Assembly: GCF_018812025.1 (NCBI RefSeq)
Contig: NC_063063.1
Coordinates: 2,038,001-2,102,000 of the forward strand
DNA: 64,000 nt
Direction: 5' to 3'
Origin: Megalobrama amblycephala
Lineage: Eukaryota; Chordata; Actinopteri; Cypriniformes; Xenocyprididae
Shown here: one piece after another, positions 45,820 through 55,109 of the stretch
How the letters are laid out: every line of letters begins with the position of its first letter
Position numbering within the stretch: the stretch's first letter is position 1
Made by a program: the position numbers and the translations under genes
Notes under the pieces: generated by a model
What the model saw: the letters and a program-made list of their open reading frames with translations, nothing else
The model's database searches: none
What the model was told of the DNA's origin: nothing

Positions 45820-47570
45820 TAAATGCACCAAATTAACAGTACAATAGTACCATTCAGAGAAAAAGACAGGGGCGACCAAAAATAACATATGCAATACCTA
45901 AGCAGACATCTTCTGCCTTTCATTAATGCAAAATATATATATTTTTTTTCATGCTTTTAATGTCCAGTCTTTTATTTTAATTCAAATTACTGCATTATTT
46001 TTCCTCAAACCAGCCAGGAAGTTCCATCATTATTGCCCACATTAATGTAATACATATTTCGCCTGCAGATTTTGGTATTTAGGGTCAGTTTTTGAATCGC
46101 TAACACCCTTAAAAAGTTACTACTTCATTTTAGTAGTTCACTTATTTTTCCACCCATGTCTACATTTTAAAATAGTAAAACGTCTTGCTTTAATGCCTAA
46201 AAAATAGCCAAGTAATAAAAATGTCCCCTTATCTTTCCTTTACTTATATATTCTGAGTGTTTCACGCCAAGCCATATGCCATATGGAAAAGAAAACGGAC
46301 AGCAAAAATACTCATGGATAATTACTGAAAATGAGCAGTAATGAGCAATATCCATGCACATTTAGGTGGGATCATAAATAGACCTGACAGCGAGGGGGAG
46401 AAATGAACCTGCGTTAATAGCGTTACACTCCACCTTACTGAAATCCATCTTTCAGCTGTAAAATCATAAATGCAGACTTTTTCCTTTTCCGCTTTTTCAT
46501 TGGTTATTAGTAATACTGTTTCCCTACAAAGTATCCACACCTATGTAACATTAGAAATCTTTACAGTTTTGTCTACGTGTTATTTCTTATTCAGAACGGT
46601 CTCATTGACGTCATAGACTCTTGTTCCAAAAATAAACCTGGAGGAGCGAGGGAGGGGATGAATTTGAGGGGAACTCAGGAAACCACTTGCATATTATTCT
46701 GGTTTTAGAATGTGCTCCATAACCTTTCTTAATAAAAATGATCACACTGGCATTTGAGGTTCATATAAAGCATGAAAATCACGTTCAAGTTTCTGGCTTT
46801 CTTGAAACTTGAGTTGATGGTCTGAGGTGGGAAAGATGATCGATTTCTTGTAAATGGGCCATTGCTTATGAGGCTCGAATGAATGTTTCCCGCAACAGTG
46901 TAGTCGCAACAGTCGTTTCCCTTTAATTAAGCTCAAAACCAAATCCGCAAACCTTTATCCAGCAACCCACTTGCTAAGAAATTCAGAGTGTAATATTACA
47001 CTCTCGTAGCAAACTGTTCCGATCGTATAGTCTCCGTCTGGCACAGCCATTGCTAACAAACTCTGGCAGAGTGACTGGCATGTTTGCAGGGTGAAAGTGG
47101 AAATTAATTTGATCCTGACCACATTTTGTTGTTGAATTCACTCTTGGTTATTGTAGCAAGCTGTTCACAGAATCCACTATTAGGGCCTCCTGTGCCTCAT
47201 ATATGCGAATTTGGCTAGACTGTTGGGATTGTTGAGGTCTTTGTGGAAAGTAACTTTTTTGCTAGGTACCATATACACTCAAAGACGACTTAAAAGCAAC
47301 CTAGGCTCATTATGAAAATGTGCCTCTAGCTACATGTTTGGGGGGGGGAAAAAAATGTACCAGTACATTAAATTCAATGCAGTTTCCAGCTGAAATGCAC
47401 ACTGGTGGCAGTAAAACACCTACAGTTTTTATTCCTTTTCACACAGATTATGATTACAGTGGCATATTATTGATTAATAAAGATTTATTTTCGCTTGCTT
47501 CTTAGCACAGTATTATATCATGACCTAAAACAGTTTTACTATAGTGGATGATTTGTAAACTAATACATTT
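45820..47570. other. Non-genic stretch
   Basis: No gene or confident repeat. A perfect 18-bp palindrome, GAGTGTAATATTACACTC, lies at 46,986-47,003. A run of nine G followed by A occurs at 47,341-47,354. Confidence 0.4.
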
Positions 47571-47599
47571 TAATGTTTGCATCACATAATCAGCATAAA

Positions 47600-48524
47600 A
47601 AATGTATGCTGTTCAGTTTATTTAAACAATTTATTTTGATTCAACACCATTGTATCAGGTTTCTGGTTTAAATGTGATTGATTCATGTTAAATTGACTTG
47701 AAACGATTACTCTTTGACTTAACTTGATGTTTTCATGTTGGCATAACATGTTTCAATCAAGTAAACCCAACCAGGACTCGATCAAACAGGATTTTCACTT
47801 CCCATCATGCTTTGCAAAGGGGCTGAACTAAGAGTGTAAATGTTGAAATAAAGTGTTATTTTAAGCAGTTTTTAGGAAGATGAGAAAATGGAAAGACTTT
47901 TTAATGTTTACTGTTCTATTATGTTGGTATTTAAAAGTTTCTGTTAATTAATAGTTTTAGGGTTACCATTGTGGTGAATTGTTGCACTTGTGCTTGGGTT
48001 GAGGACCTGCTAACAAGCTTTCAAATTACTTTAATAAGAAAGTAATCACTGTGGCAGTGCTCTGGGTTGCATTTCCCAAAAGCATTGTAAGCCTGTGTTG
48101 ATTGTAAAGCTATTGCCACCAATGGACTTATGATCAATTTAGGCTTTACAATGTATTTGGTTAAGGCAATTTAGGATGAATCCAGTATCACATCTAGATT
48201 TCTGACACAGAACATCACAAAAGTTATATAAGTCAAAAAAATTGATTTTGTAAAAATCAATGTATATGAAAACAATTTATTTATTTATTGCTTTTTATTT
48301 ATTTTCCAAAACATTGCAAATTAGTTGGGCTGACACTATTAAATCAAGCTGTGCCCAACCATAGTAAATAAGTTGAATCAACCTTAATAAATTAAGTTGA
48401 CCCAACGTAAGTACATTAAAATGGAATAACAGAATTGCATAATGCTGAAATGAAGCAACTTAATCATGTGGAAATCCTTTCCATGATTTTTTTATGTTCG
48501 TTCAAAGAGTTATTTTTTTGAGTG
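47600..48524. mobile_element. CACTCAAAAAA-type MITE, right end with interior
   Basis: The right end TTATTTTTTTGAGTG is followed by TA (48,525-48,526) and is the inverted form of a CACTCAAAAAAA end. The interior has TTCCCATCATGCTTTGC, matching the CCCAGCATGCTTTT motif near 13,163. The left end is not clear. It contains a fragment of the GTTTCCC-type palindromic element (48,062-48,165). Confidence 0.45.
48062..48165. repeat. Diverged copy of the GGGGTGCGTTTCCC element
   Basis: GGGTTGCATTTCCCAAAAGC is nearly the same as the left end of copy 5 in the CTAA array. The rest, with ACCAATGGACTTATGATC, follows the centre of copies 3 and 4 loosely. Here it stands outside any CTAA array, showing the element existed independently of the array. 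Confidence 0.5.
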
Positions 48525-48526
48525 TA

Positions 48527-49166
48527 TGTGTTGTTTGACCGTGAAAAATCAGTGCGTTAAATAAGTGTATTCAACATGTAGCCTATTTAATGCATTAAAT
48601 ACATTTGAAATATGCATATTTTACGTGTTGTTGACGTTAAAATTCACGTTTTTGAACCTTTTGGCCTTCCATAAATCGCCACAAGACAAACCCCGCGCTG
48701 TCTGTGAATGTCATGTCATGTGACACACACACACAACTCGTGTGCGCAGAAAGATGCGCGCCAGTATCGCACTCTCTTTTGCTTGAACAAACAATAACAC
48801 AGAATTATGTCAAAATGCCTGTTTTGTGGAGTATCCTCATAAGAGCAGTCTTAAATGAGTTAAATAATGTCTTAAATGAACTTAAAGAGTTGTGAGGAAA
48901 TGAGATGCATGTCTTTTCGGCAGCATCAGCTCTTAAAGTGACAGCAGCCTAATAAACCAGTTGCTGTGATTATGTCATTAATGTTCATCAAAGAACAAAG
49001 ATAACTGAGAAAACTGTAGCTTATTAAGGATTCATCTATATTTCATTAATAAGTTTTGCAGTGAAGACTGTAAAGTGTTTGATAACTTTATTCAGTTTCT
49101 GTATAAGCCACAGGTAAATATGACATTTATTATAATAGGTTTATGTGAAGATTGTTTTAAGTTCAC
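48527..49166. repeat. Probable older repeat around the piggyBac-type insertion
   Basis: Text such as GACAGCAGCCTAATAAACC and AATTATGTCAAAATGCCTG is familiar as a common cyprinid repeat, and it appears to continue past the insertion from 50,005. No second copy is present in the window, so the call rests on memory. Confidence 0.3.
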
Positions 49167-49170
49167 TTAA

Positions 49171-50000
49171 CCCTTAAATGCATGACTGTTTTGCCAATCA
49201 TTCTTACATATTCGGGTCTTTAACGACCCGGATCTATATCTAACACAGAAGGATCTCTGCCTGTCGCGATAATATAAAACTCCTCTGATATTAGAGTAAC
49301 AATTGCAGAAGAATAAAATAAAGCATATTTTGTTACCTTTTGGAGCTTGAAAGGACTCAGTTTGAGCAGATGTTTTATGCCATCATCACTGTCCTCGTCA
49401 AAGCTCATTTCCCAGTAAATTCAGCAAATAATAGGCTAGTTTAATGTTTGAGGTCACGAATATGAGCCCATTCGCGATCTCAAACGTATTCTCAAAACTA
49501 TATAATTTTCAACATCTTCAAAATCAATATTTCAATCGCTAACAGCTTCACCAGATCCATCCAGTAACAGTTACAGTCATATCTGATTGCGTTCAGTACT
49601 TGTTCTGCAGTAAATTGCTGAGCCATTTCATGTTTCTCTTATTATTTCGTTTTCTGTCTGAATGAGTCGTCACTTCAGCATTGTATATCAGACATTGCCA
49701 CCTTGTGGAATAAATGTGAATTGCACTTATTCCATCATCTAAGATTCAATTATTGTTGTGCAGATAAAATATACGTACACTCATACACACCCTATACAAT
49801 TTTTACAAAAAATGAATACAAAAATAGGCATTCTTTTATAATTTTATGATTTGTTTCTTGTTATATTCTTTATAATGAATTGATTGAGGAACACCAAGAA
49901 GGTTGATGTCTAACTTTAAAAAATGAATGAGGAGGAGGGTAGTGGCATCTCGGGTCATGACATCTCGGGTCACTAAAGACCCGAGGTATGCATTTAAGGG
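49171..50000. mobile_element. piggyBac-type non-autonomous element (830 bp)
   Basis: Flanked by TTAA (49,167-49,170 and 50,001-50,004) and bounded by CCCTTAAATGCAT and its exact inverted form ATGCATTTAAGGG. TTAA duplication with ends starting CCC is the signature of the piggyBac superfamily. Subterminal words CGGGTC and GACCCG recur at both sides (CGGGTCTTTAACGACCCG near 49,214; CTCGGGTCACTAAAGACCCG near 49,965), likely transposase-binding or fold-back sites. A 62-codon minus-strand frame (49,220-49,408) begins with the acidic stretch MSFDEDSDDG. Acidic starts are known in piggyBac transposases, but the DDE core is absent, so the element would depend on an enzyme made elsewhere. Confidence 0.85.
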
Positions 50001-50004
50001 TTAA

Positions 50005-51165
50005 ATTAAAATTTGTTTTTTAAAACAAATTTTTTTAAAACTTTTTAAGGCCTAAATAAATGTTGAAATTGATAGATCTCAGTGATACTGTAATGTTGAA
50101 TATCTATAAATAATATATTTTTTTTAAATCAGTTTCATAGAGATATCAGTATCAGTGATACTGACCTTCGTTCATAAAAAGATATTTAAAATATACTCTC
50201 TTTAAGTTGTTTCTACATTAATTTGGAGAAGTAACTGTGAAATTATTACAAATTAATATTTTAAATTGTGATTAATTCCAGAATAATGTGTGATTAATTA
50301 GTTATTTTTTAATAAATTGACAGCACTAAACATTATATATTTTGCAGAAATCTCCAGTGAGCCTGAGTTGATATTTCATTTATTTATTTATTTATTTATT
50401 GACATTTTAAAATATCCCTGACATGAAAATATGATATGGTTTCCAGCCACGAATAAAAAATGTCAACTCTGTGCAGGTTTCTGAAGGGTTAATATGAGCA
50501 CAGAGTCGGGTGAAGGGCGGACTAGGTGTGTGTGAGCGGACAGAAGGCTGTGACGACAGGGTCTGGCGGGTGACCCCTAGAAGCCAGATAGAGACCCTCA
50601 CCTGGGTAGAGAGGTGAAAAGGTAAAATCAACCTCTGGAGTTTCCCACCTCTCCCCTCATTTAGAGCGGCAGCTCGGACCAGTACCGAGTGGAGTTTATG
50701 GGCCTACAACACTCTCAACACGCCCAGGCTTGGCGACAGACTTTATTGCCATTTTCTAATTAAAGAAACCATAAAATCAGAGGGGGGTACGTCGAGTCTG
50801 TGTTGACGTGAAGTCGCCATGGCTGCATATGTGTAAGAGTGAGACGCAGGATGTCTTCCATAGCCCGACATATGGAAACACAGGCTTGAGAGTTAAAGTT
50901 AATGGGGAGTTATAGAATAACCAAAGGTAGTGATAAAAGAGGTCAACCTGTTCACAAAGCTATAGGGGACACTGGGGCTACCTGCCAAAAAAAAGTAACT
51001 TTAGAGACAGAAGTTTAATTAGACAAATGCATACTTTTTTTTTTAGCAGTGGTTTTGTATGTTGATTTTGAATACCTAGTTTAAAATCTTCTTAAATTAG
51101 ATTAGCTTTTGTAAATTATATCCTATAAACTAATATAATTAAATCCAAAAATTGCTATAATAATT
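50005..51165. other. Non-genic stretch
   Basis: AT-rich DNA with a short TTTA run (50,378-50,400). A higher-complexity block at about 50,440-50,920 holds no recognisable gene. A 74-codon minus-strand frame there shows no motif. Confidence 0.35.
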
Positions 51166-51167
51166 TT

Positions 51168-51345
51168 GGTAGCATTTTATTGTACAGTCCTGTTCCACAT
51201 GTACATACGGTCTTCTTAATTATTGGGTAATAACTAGGTACTAACCCTAAACCCAACCTTATGTAGTTACCTTATATTACCCAGTATTTTCTTAGGTAAG
51301 TACACTGTAAGTAAACATACTGTAACTATGTGTGCAACAGTATTT
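51168..51345. repeat. Partial interspersed repeat with ACCCTAAACCC words
   Basis: GGTAGCATTTTATTGTACAG to about AACAGTATTTTATTC. Left end and middle resemble the TAACACTTTA-type repeats of this window (compare 27,780-27,870 with its ACCCACCCTTAAACC text). Ends not defined. Confidence 0.4.
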
Positions 51346-51425
51346 TATTCATTAAGTCCACATTTTGGTACATTAGGCTACATAATGAAGGAAAATTTCA
51401 AATGAAAGACTGAATTGTGTATTAA

Positions 51426-51902
51426 AGGATTAGTTCACTTCAGAAATAGAATTCCCTGATAATTTACTCACCCTCATGTTATCCAAGATGTTCGTCTTTC
51501 TTTCTTCAGTGGAAAAGAAATTAAAGTTTTTGATGAAAACATTCCAGGTTTTTTCTCCATATAGTGGACTTCACTGGGGTTCAACGGGTTGAAGGTCCAA
51601 ATGTCAGTTTCAGTGCAGCTTCAAAGAGCTCTACATGATCCCAGACGAGGAATAAGAGTCTTATCTAGAGAAACCATTTGACATTTTCTTAAAAAAAAAA
51701 AAAAAAAAAAAAATTATACACTTTTTAACCACAAATGCTCGTCTTGCACTGCTCTGTGATGCGCCATGCATTATGTAATCACATTGTAAAGGTAACACGT
51801 GACGTAGGCGGAAGTACTGCGGTAGGGTGAAAACTCCATCCAACTTCAAAATCGTTGACATCGTAGTTTTACTTTTGTTGTTGTTGTTGTTTTTTTGTAA
51901 AG
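51426..51902. mobile_element. TTAA-type MITE, AGGATTAGTTCA family, truncated copy
   Basis: TTAA at 51,422-51,425, then AGGATTAGTTCACTTCAG as in 3,651-4,274. The copies run together up to GTAAAG (51,897-51,902), where this one stops and LTR sequence starts. The missing right part (about 135 bp in the full copy) is not found after the LTR element. A poly-A tract lies at 51,690-51,712. Confidence 0.75.
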
Positions 51903-52288
51903 TGTCATGATCATTAGTGTGAGTGCCCTATCAGCCACTAGAGGGCACTCCATCCTGGACTCTTGTTTTCACCCCGTGGACTTCATTACCCATAACGCAC
52001 TGCCGGACTCATTATCTCATGATCACTTCATTACTCACAGCTGTCTTGTATTATGTTATCAGTGTCTGTCTATTTATACCCTGTTGGTTTCTGTTCTAGT
52101 CATGGAGTTTTCAGTTCACATTTCCCGGTCTGTGTTGTTTCTTGTTCCCTGTTTTTGTGCCTGTTTTTGTATGGACTGCTATTCTGGATTTTGACCCTGG
52201 CCTGTTTATGGATTCACGATATTGGATTACCCATTAAACTTACCTGCATTTGGATCTGTCTCTTGTCTCCGTGTTTGCTACCGTGACA
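51903..52288 (+). mobile_element. LTR of a Gypsy-like retroelement (386 bp)
   Basis: Begins TGTCATGATC and ends ACCGTGACA, giving the usual TG…CA form with a 5-bp inverted pair TGTCA/TGACA. It has a TATA-like TATTTATACC (52,071-52,080) and an ATTAAA signal (about 52,232) in the expected order for U3-R-U5. The style matches fish Ty3/Gypsy LTRs as I recall. No second LTR is found downstream in the window. A tRNA-type primer site after 52,288 is not obvious. Confidence 0.65.
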
Positions 52289-52318
52289 GAAAACTCCATC
52301 ACCTAAGGATCCAGCAGG

Positions 52319-52969
52319 ATGGGAATCTTTATCACTCCTCCTACCACTGCAGAGGAACGGATGGCTCGCCTGGAGAACTTAACCACCCTGAGGCAACAGG
52401 GCAGTAAGGTGGGTGGTTTGGCACAATTATTTTGGACCCTGGCGGTAGGGTTGGGTTATAATGATGCGGTCTTAAAGGACCTTCTGAATAATTGTTTGGA
52501 TGACTCGTTGCCGTGGTGGGAGATGGAGAGACTGGGTGATCTGGATGTTTGGAGGTTTGTCCATTACCTCGAACGTCGGAGTAGGAGGGCCTCACCGTGT
52601 CAACCAGGCAGTGTGCATGCTCCAGCCAGTGAATCCGTTCCAGAAGCCACAGAGGAGGTGGGCACTGAACCTCTGCTTCACCCCGGTAAAAGGAGGAGGA
52701 GGAGAAGGAAGAAGGCTCCAGCCATATGGAGAGCCAGTGAGTCGGCTCCAGCCAGTGATCGGCTCCAGCCAGTGAGTCGGCTCCAGCCAGTGAGTCGGCT
52801 CCAGCCAGTGAGTCGGCTCCAGCCAGTGAGTCGGCTCCAGCCAGTGAGTCGGCTCCAGCCAGTGAGTCGGCTCCAGCCAGTGAGTCGGCTCCAGCCAGTG
52901 AGTCGGCTCCAGCCAGTGAGTCGGCTCCAGCCAGTGAGTCGGCTCCAGCCAGTCCAGCCAAAGAAATGA
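52319..52969 (+). pseudogene. Gag-like / proline-rich frame, first part, frameshifted
   Basis: An ATG-led frame of 216 codons starting 30 bases after the LTR. Residues 1-90 are non-repetitive and helix-like (LAQLFWTLAVGLGYNDAVL, DDSLPWWEMERLG, FVHYLERRSRR), resembling the gag-like leader of a fish LTR-associated family I recall. Next is a basic run KRRRRRRKK, then an 18-bp minisatellite (about 52,737-52,955, 12 units, core GAGTCGGCTCCAGCCAGT). At about 52,756-52,760 one unit lacks a single base, so reading changes from S-E-S-A-P-A to R-L-Q-P-V-S and ends at a stop at 52,967. Not an intact gene; exact role unknown. Confidence 0.6.
52737..52955 (+). repeat. 18-bp coding minisatellite
   Basis: About 12 near-identical units with core GAGTCGGCTCCAGCCAGT. 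Uniformity of units suggests recent expansion. One early unit lacks one base. Confidence 0.9.
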
Positions 52970-53030
52970 AACCCTCTCCAGAGCCCGCTCCATGTCATGG
53001 AAGTTTGGTTATTAATTAGTAACTGTTTAT
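52970..53030. other. Interruption between two repeat blocks
   Basis: After CCAGAGCCCGCTCCA comes about 45 bp of unrelated AT-rich text (TGGTTATTAATTAGTAACTG) with stops in all forward frames before the repeat resumes at 53,037. It looks like a small insertion or junk filler. Confidence 0.5.
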
Positions 53031-53475
53031 TTGTTTGCTCCAGCCAGTGAGTCCGCTCCAGAGCCCGCTCCAGCCAGTGAGTCCGCTCCAGAGCCCGCTC
53101 CAGCCAGTGAGTCCGCTCCAGAGCCCGCTCCAGCCAGTGAGTCCGCTCCAGAGCCCGCTCCAGTCAGTGAGTCCGCTCCAGCCAGTGAGTCCACTCCAGA
53201 GCCCGCTCCAGTCAGTGAACAGTGAGTCCGCTCCAGCCAGTGAGTCCAGTTTGTAGTCCGTCCAGCCAGTTTCCAGCCAGTGAGTCCACTCCAGAGCCCG
53301 CTCCAGTGAGTGAACCCGCTCCAGCCAGCCCGCTCCAGCCGCTCCAGAGCCCGCTCCAGCCAGTGAGTCCGCTCCAGAGCCCGCTAGCCAGTGAGTCCGC
53401 TCCAGAGCCCGCTCCAGCCAGTGAGTCCGCTCCAGAGCCCGCTCCAGCCAGTTCCGCTCCAGAGCCCGCTCCAGA
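53031..53475 (+). pseudogene. Proline-rich frame, second repeat block
   Basis: A 30-bp unit (core GAGTCCGCTCCAGAGCCCGC) encodes S-E-S-A-P-E-P-A-P-A repeats. Near-perfect to about 53,220, then irregular to 53,475 with small deletions that shift the frame several times and a TAG near 53,253. It continues the S/E/A/P-rich low-complexity domain of the first part. No fold or catalytic motif is visible. Confidence 0.6.
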
Positions 53476-54126
53476 GTGAGTCCACCGCCTCACCCTCATA
53501 AGCGGAGGAGAAGGAGGAAAAGGGCTTCCTCCATCCTACAAGGCCTGGAGACCACTCTAGAGGTTGTTCGTTGGTTCTCCAAGCGCCTTGCCCTGCCGGC
53601 GCCACCGAAGCGCCTTGCCCTGCCGGCGCCACCGAAGCGCCTTGCCCTGCCGGCGCCACCGAAGCGCCTTGCCCTGCCGGCGCCAACTAAGCGCCTGGCC
53701 CTGCCGGCGGCAACTAAGCGCCTGGCCCTGCCGGCGCCAACTAAGCGCCTTTCCCTGCCGGCGCCAACTAAGCGCCTGGCCCTGCCGGCGCCAACTAAGC
53801 GCCTTGCCCTGCCGGCGTCAACTAAGCGCCTTGCCCTGCCGGCGCCAACTAAGCGCCTTGCCCTGCCTCCTGAGCAGCCAGAGCTGGCCACGGAAACCGT
53901 CACCGAGCTGTCCGCTCTCCCTGATACGGCCACGGAGGCCGTCACCGAGCTGCCCGCTCGCCCTGATATGGCCACGAAGCACCCTTGGCTAGTCCTGCCA
54001 CCGCCGTCCAAGCCTTCTGCCCTGCCGCTTCTGCCCAGGCTACCAGAACCGTTGAGACCCGCCTGGTCTGTTCCTCCAGCACCGCCCTGGCACTCAGCCA
54101 GGAATGACAAATACAGTTCTGTTTAA
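53476..54126 (+). pseudogene. Proline-rich frame, third part and C-terminus
   Basis: An open frame with a basic run (HKRRRRRKR), a short unique stretch, then 11 units of 27 bp encoding K-R-L-A-L-P-A-P-P/T (53,581-53,868). The last 85 residues are non-repetitive and proline-rich (TELSALPDTATEAVTELPAR; LPEPLRPAW; PPAPPW) and end at a stop at 54,124. No gag zinc knuckle, protease, reverse transcriptase or integrase motif is present. I recall similar proline-rich predicted proteins in cyprinids, but no function is known to me. The open frame here survives best of the three parts. Confidence 0.6.
53581..53868 (+). repeat. 27-bp coding minisatellite
   Basis: Eleven units with core AAGCGCCTTGCCCTGCCGGC. 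Two subtypes: the first four end CCACCG (last altered), later ones CAACT, with one GGCAACT and one GTCAACT variant. Length is a multiple of three throughout, so the frame is kept, unlike the two upstream repeat blocks. Confidence 0.95.
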
Positions 54127-54212
54127 AGTTTGGGGTTGTATACATTACAAAAATACAAAAAAAAAAAAAATGTACATATATATATACAGTCTACATATAT
54201 ATATATATATAT
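54127..54212. repeat. A-rich and AT microsatellite tail
   Basis: Follows the proline-rich frame: TTTGGGGTTGTATACATTAC, 14 A (about 54,157-54,170), then AT dinucleotides at 54,173-54,213. There is no 3' LTR. The A run might be a poly-A tail, but it is not directly behind a polyadenylation signal. Confidence 0.6.
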
Positions 54213-54295
54213 AGTCTCTTCTGCTCACCAAGACTGCATTTATTTGATCAAAAATACAATAATATTGTGAAATATTATTACAATTTAAAATAACT

Positions 54296-54304
54296 GTTTT
54301 CTAT
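54296..54304. other. Target duplication, left (GTTTTCTAT)
   Basis: Repeated at 54,799-54,807 on the other side of the insertion. The exact duplicated length is 6 to 9 bases, because the element starts with TAT or GG. Confidence 0.75.
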
Positions 54305-54798
54305 GGAAGCCCTTTTCCACCACTAAATAAAAAAATAAAAACAGGAATTGCGACTTTTTATCTCACAATTCTAACTCTTTTTTTCTCACAATTCTGACTT
54401 TTTTCTCACAATTTTGAGTTAAAAAGTCACAATTCTGAGATATGAACTCGCAATTGTGTGATATAAAGTCAGAATTGCAAATGCGAGTTTATATTTCAGA
54501 ATTCTGACTTTTTTTCTCACAATTGCAAGTTTATATCTCACAGTTGCGTGATATAAAGTCAGAATTCTGAGATATAAACTCACATTTGCGAGAAAAAAAA
54601 AGTTTCACACAATTTTGTTATAAAGTCAGAATTGCGAGAAAAAAGTCTGAATTCTGACTTTATATCACGCAATTGTGAGTTTATATCTCGCAATTCCGAC
54701 ATTATAACTCGCAAAAAGAAACAAAAAGTCAGAATTCTTAGATAAAAAGTCGCAATTACTGTTTTTTTTTTATTTTTTTTTATTTACGGGCTTCCATA
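54305..54798. mobile_element. TATGGAAGCCC-ended element with tandem interior (about 495 bp)
   Basis: Left end TATGGAAGCCC and right end GGGCTTCCATA are inverted repeats. The interior is the CACAATTCTGACTTTATA word family in both orientations, so the first and second halves are roughly complementary and the strand could fold back. It is placed inside R1 with GTTTTCTAT on both sides. A duplication near 8 bp would suit a hAT-like enzyme; this is inference. Confidence 0.75.
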
Positions 54799-55109
54799 GT
54801 TTTCTATGTGAATATAGAGTAAAATTTAATTAATTCCTGTGATCAAAGCTGAATTTATTACTCCAGTCTTCAGTGTCACATGATCCTTCAGAAATCATTC
54901 TGATTTGCTGCTCAAGATTATTATCAGTGTTGAAAACTGTTGTGCTGCTTCAGATTTTGTGGAAATCATGATTCTTTGATAAACATAAATTTCAAAAGAA
55001 CCGCATTTAATTGAAATATAATCTTTTGTGACATTATAAATGTCGTTACTGTCACTTTTGATCAGTTGAATCCATCCTTACTGAATAAAAGTGTTAATTT
55101 CTTTTGAAC

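Larger units (their letters stand above)
54213..55103 (+). repeat. Interspersed repeat R1, interrupted copy
   Basis: Forward copy from AGTCTCTTCTGCTCACCAAG to GAATAAAAGTGTTAATTTC, split by an insertion at 54,305-54,798. It supplies the uninterrupted centre (TTGCTGCTCAAGATTATTAT) that shows where the 12,740-13,663 copy was invaded. Confidence 0.8.

Noticed and set aside
49220..49408. piggyBac transposase gene
   Set aside because: The 62-codon frame has an acidic start but no DDE domain or cysteine-rich tail; described only within the element.
52341..53686. Long minus-strand frames across the proline-rich region (206, 133, 106, 100 codons)
   Set aside because: Shadows of GC-rich tandem repeats. 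The plus-strand frame has the LTR context and the non-repetitive leader and C-terminus.
54127..54170. Processed-pseudogene poly-A tail for the proline-rich frame
   Set aside because: An A run exists but no target duplication or correctly spaced polyadenylation signal could be found, so it is kept only as a possibility.
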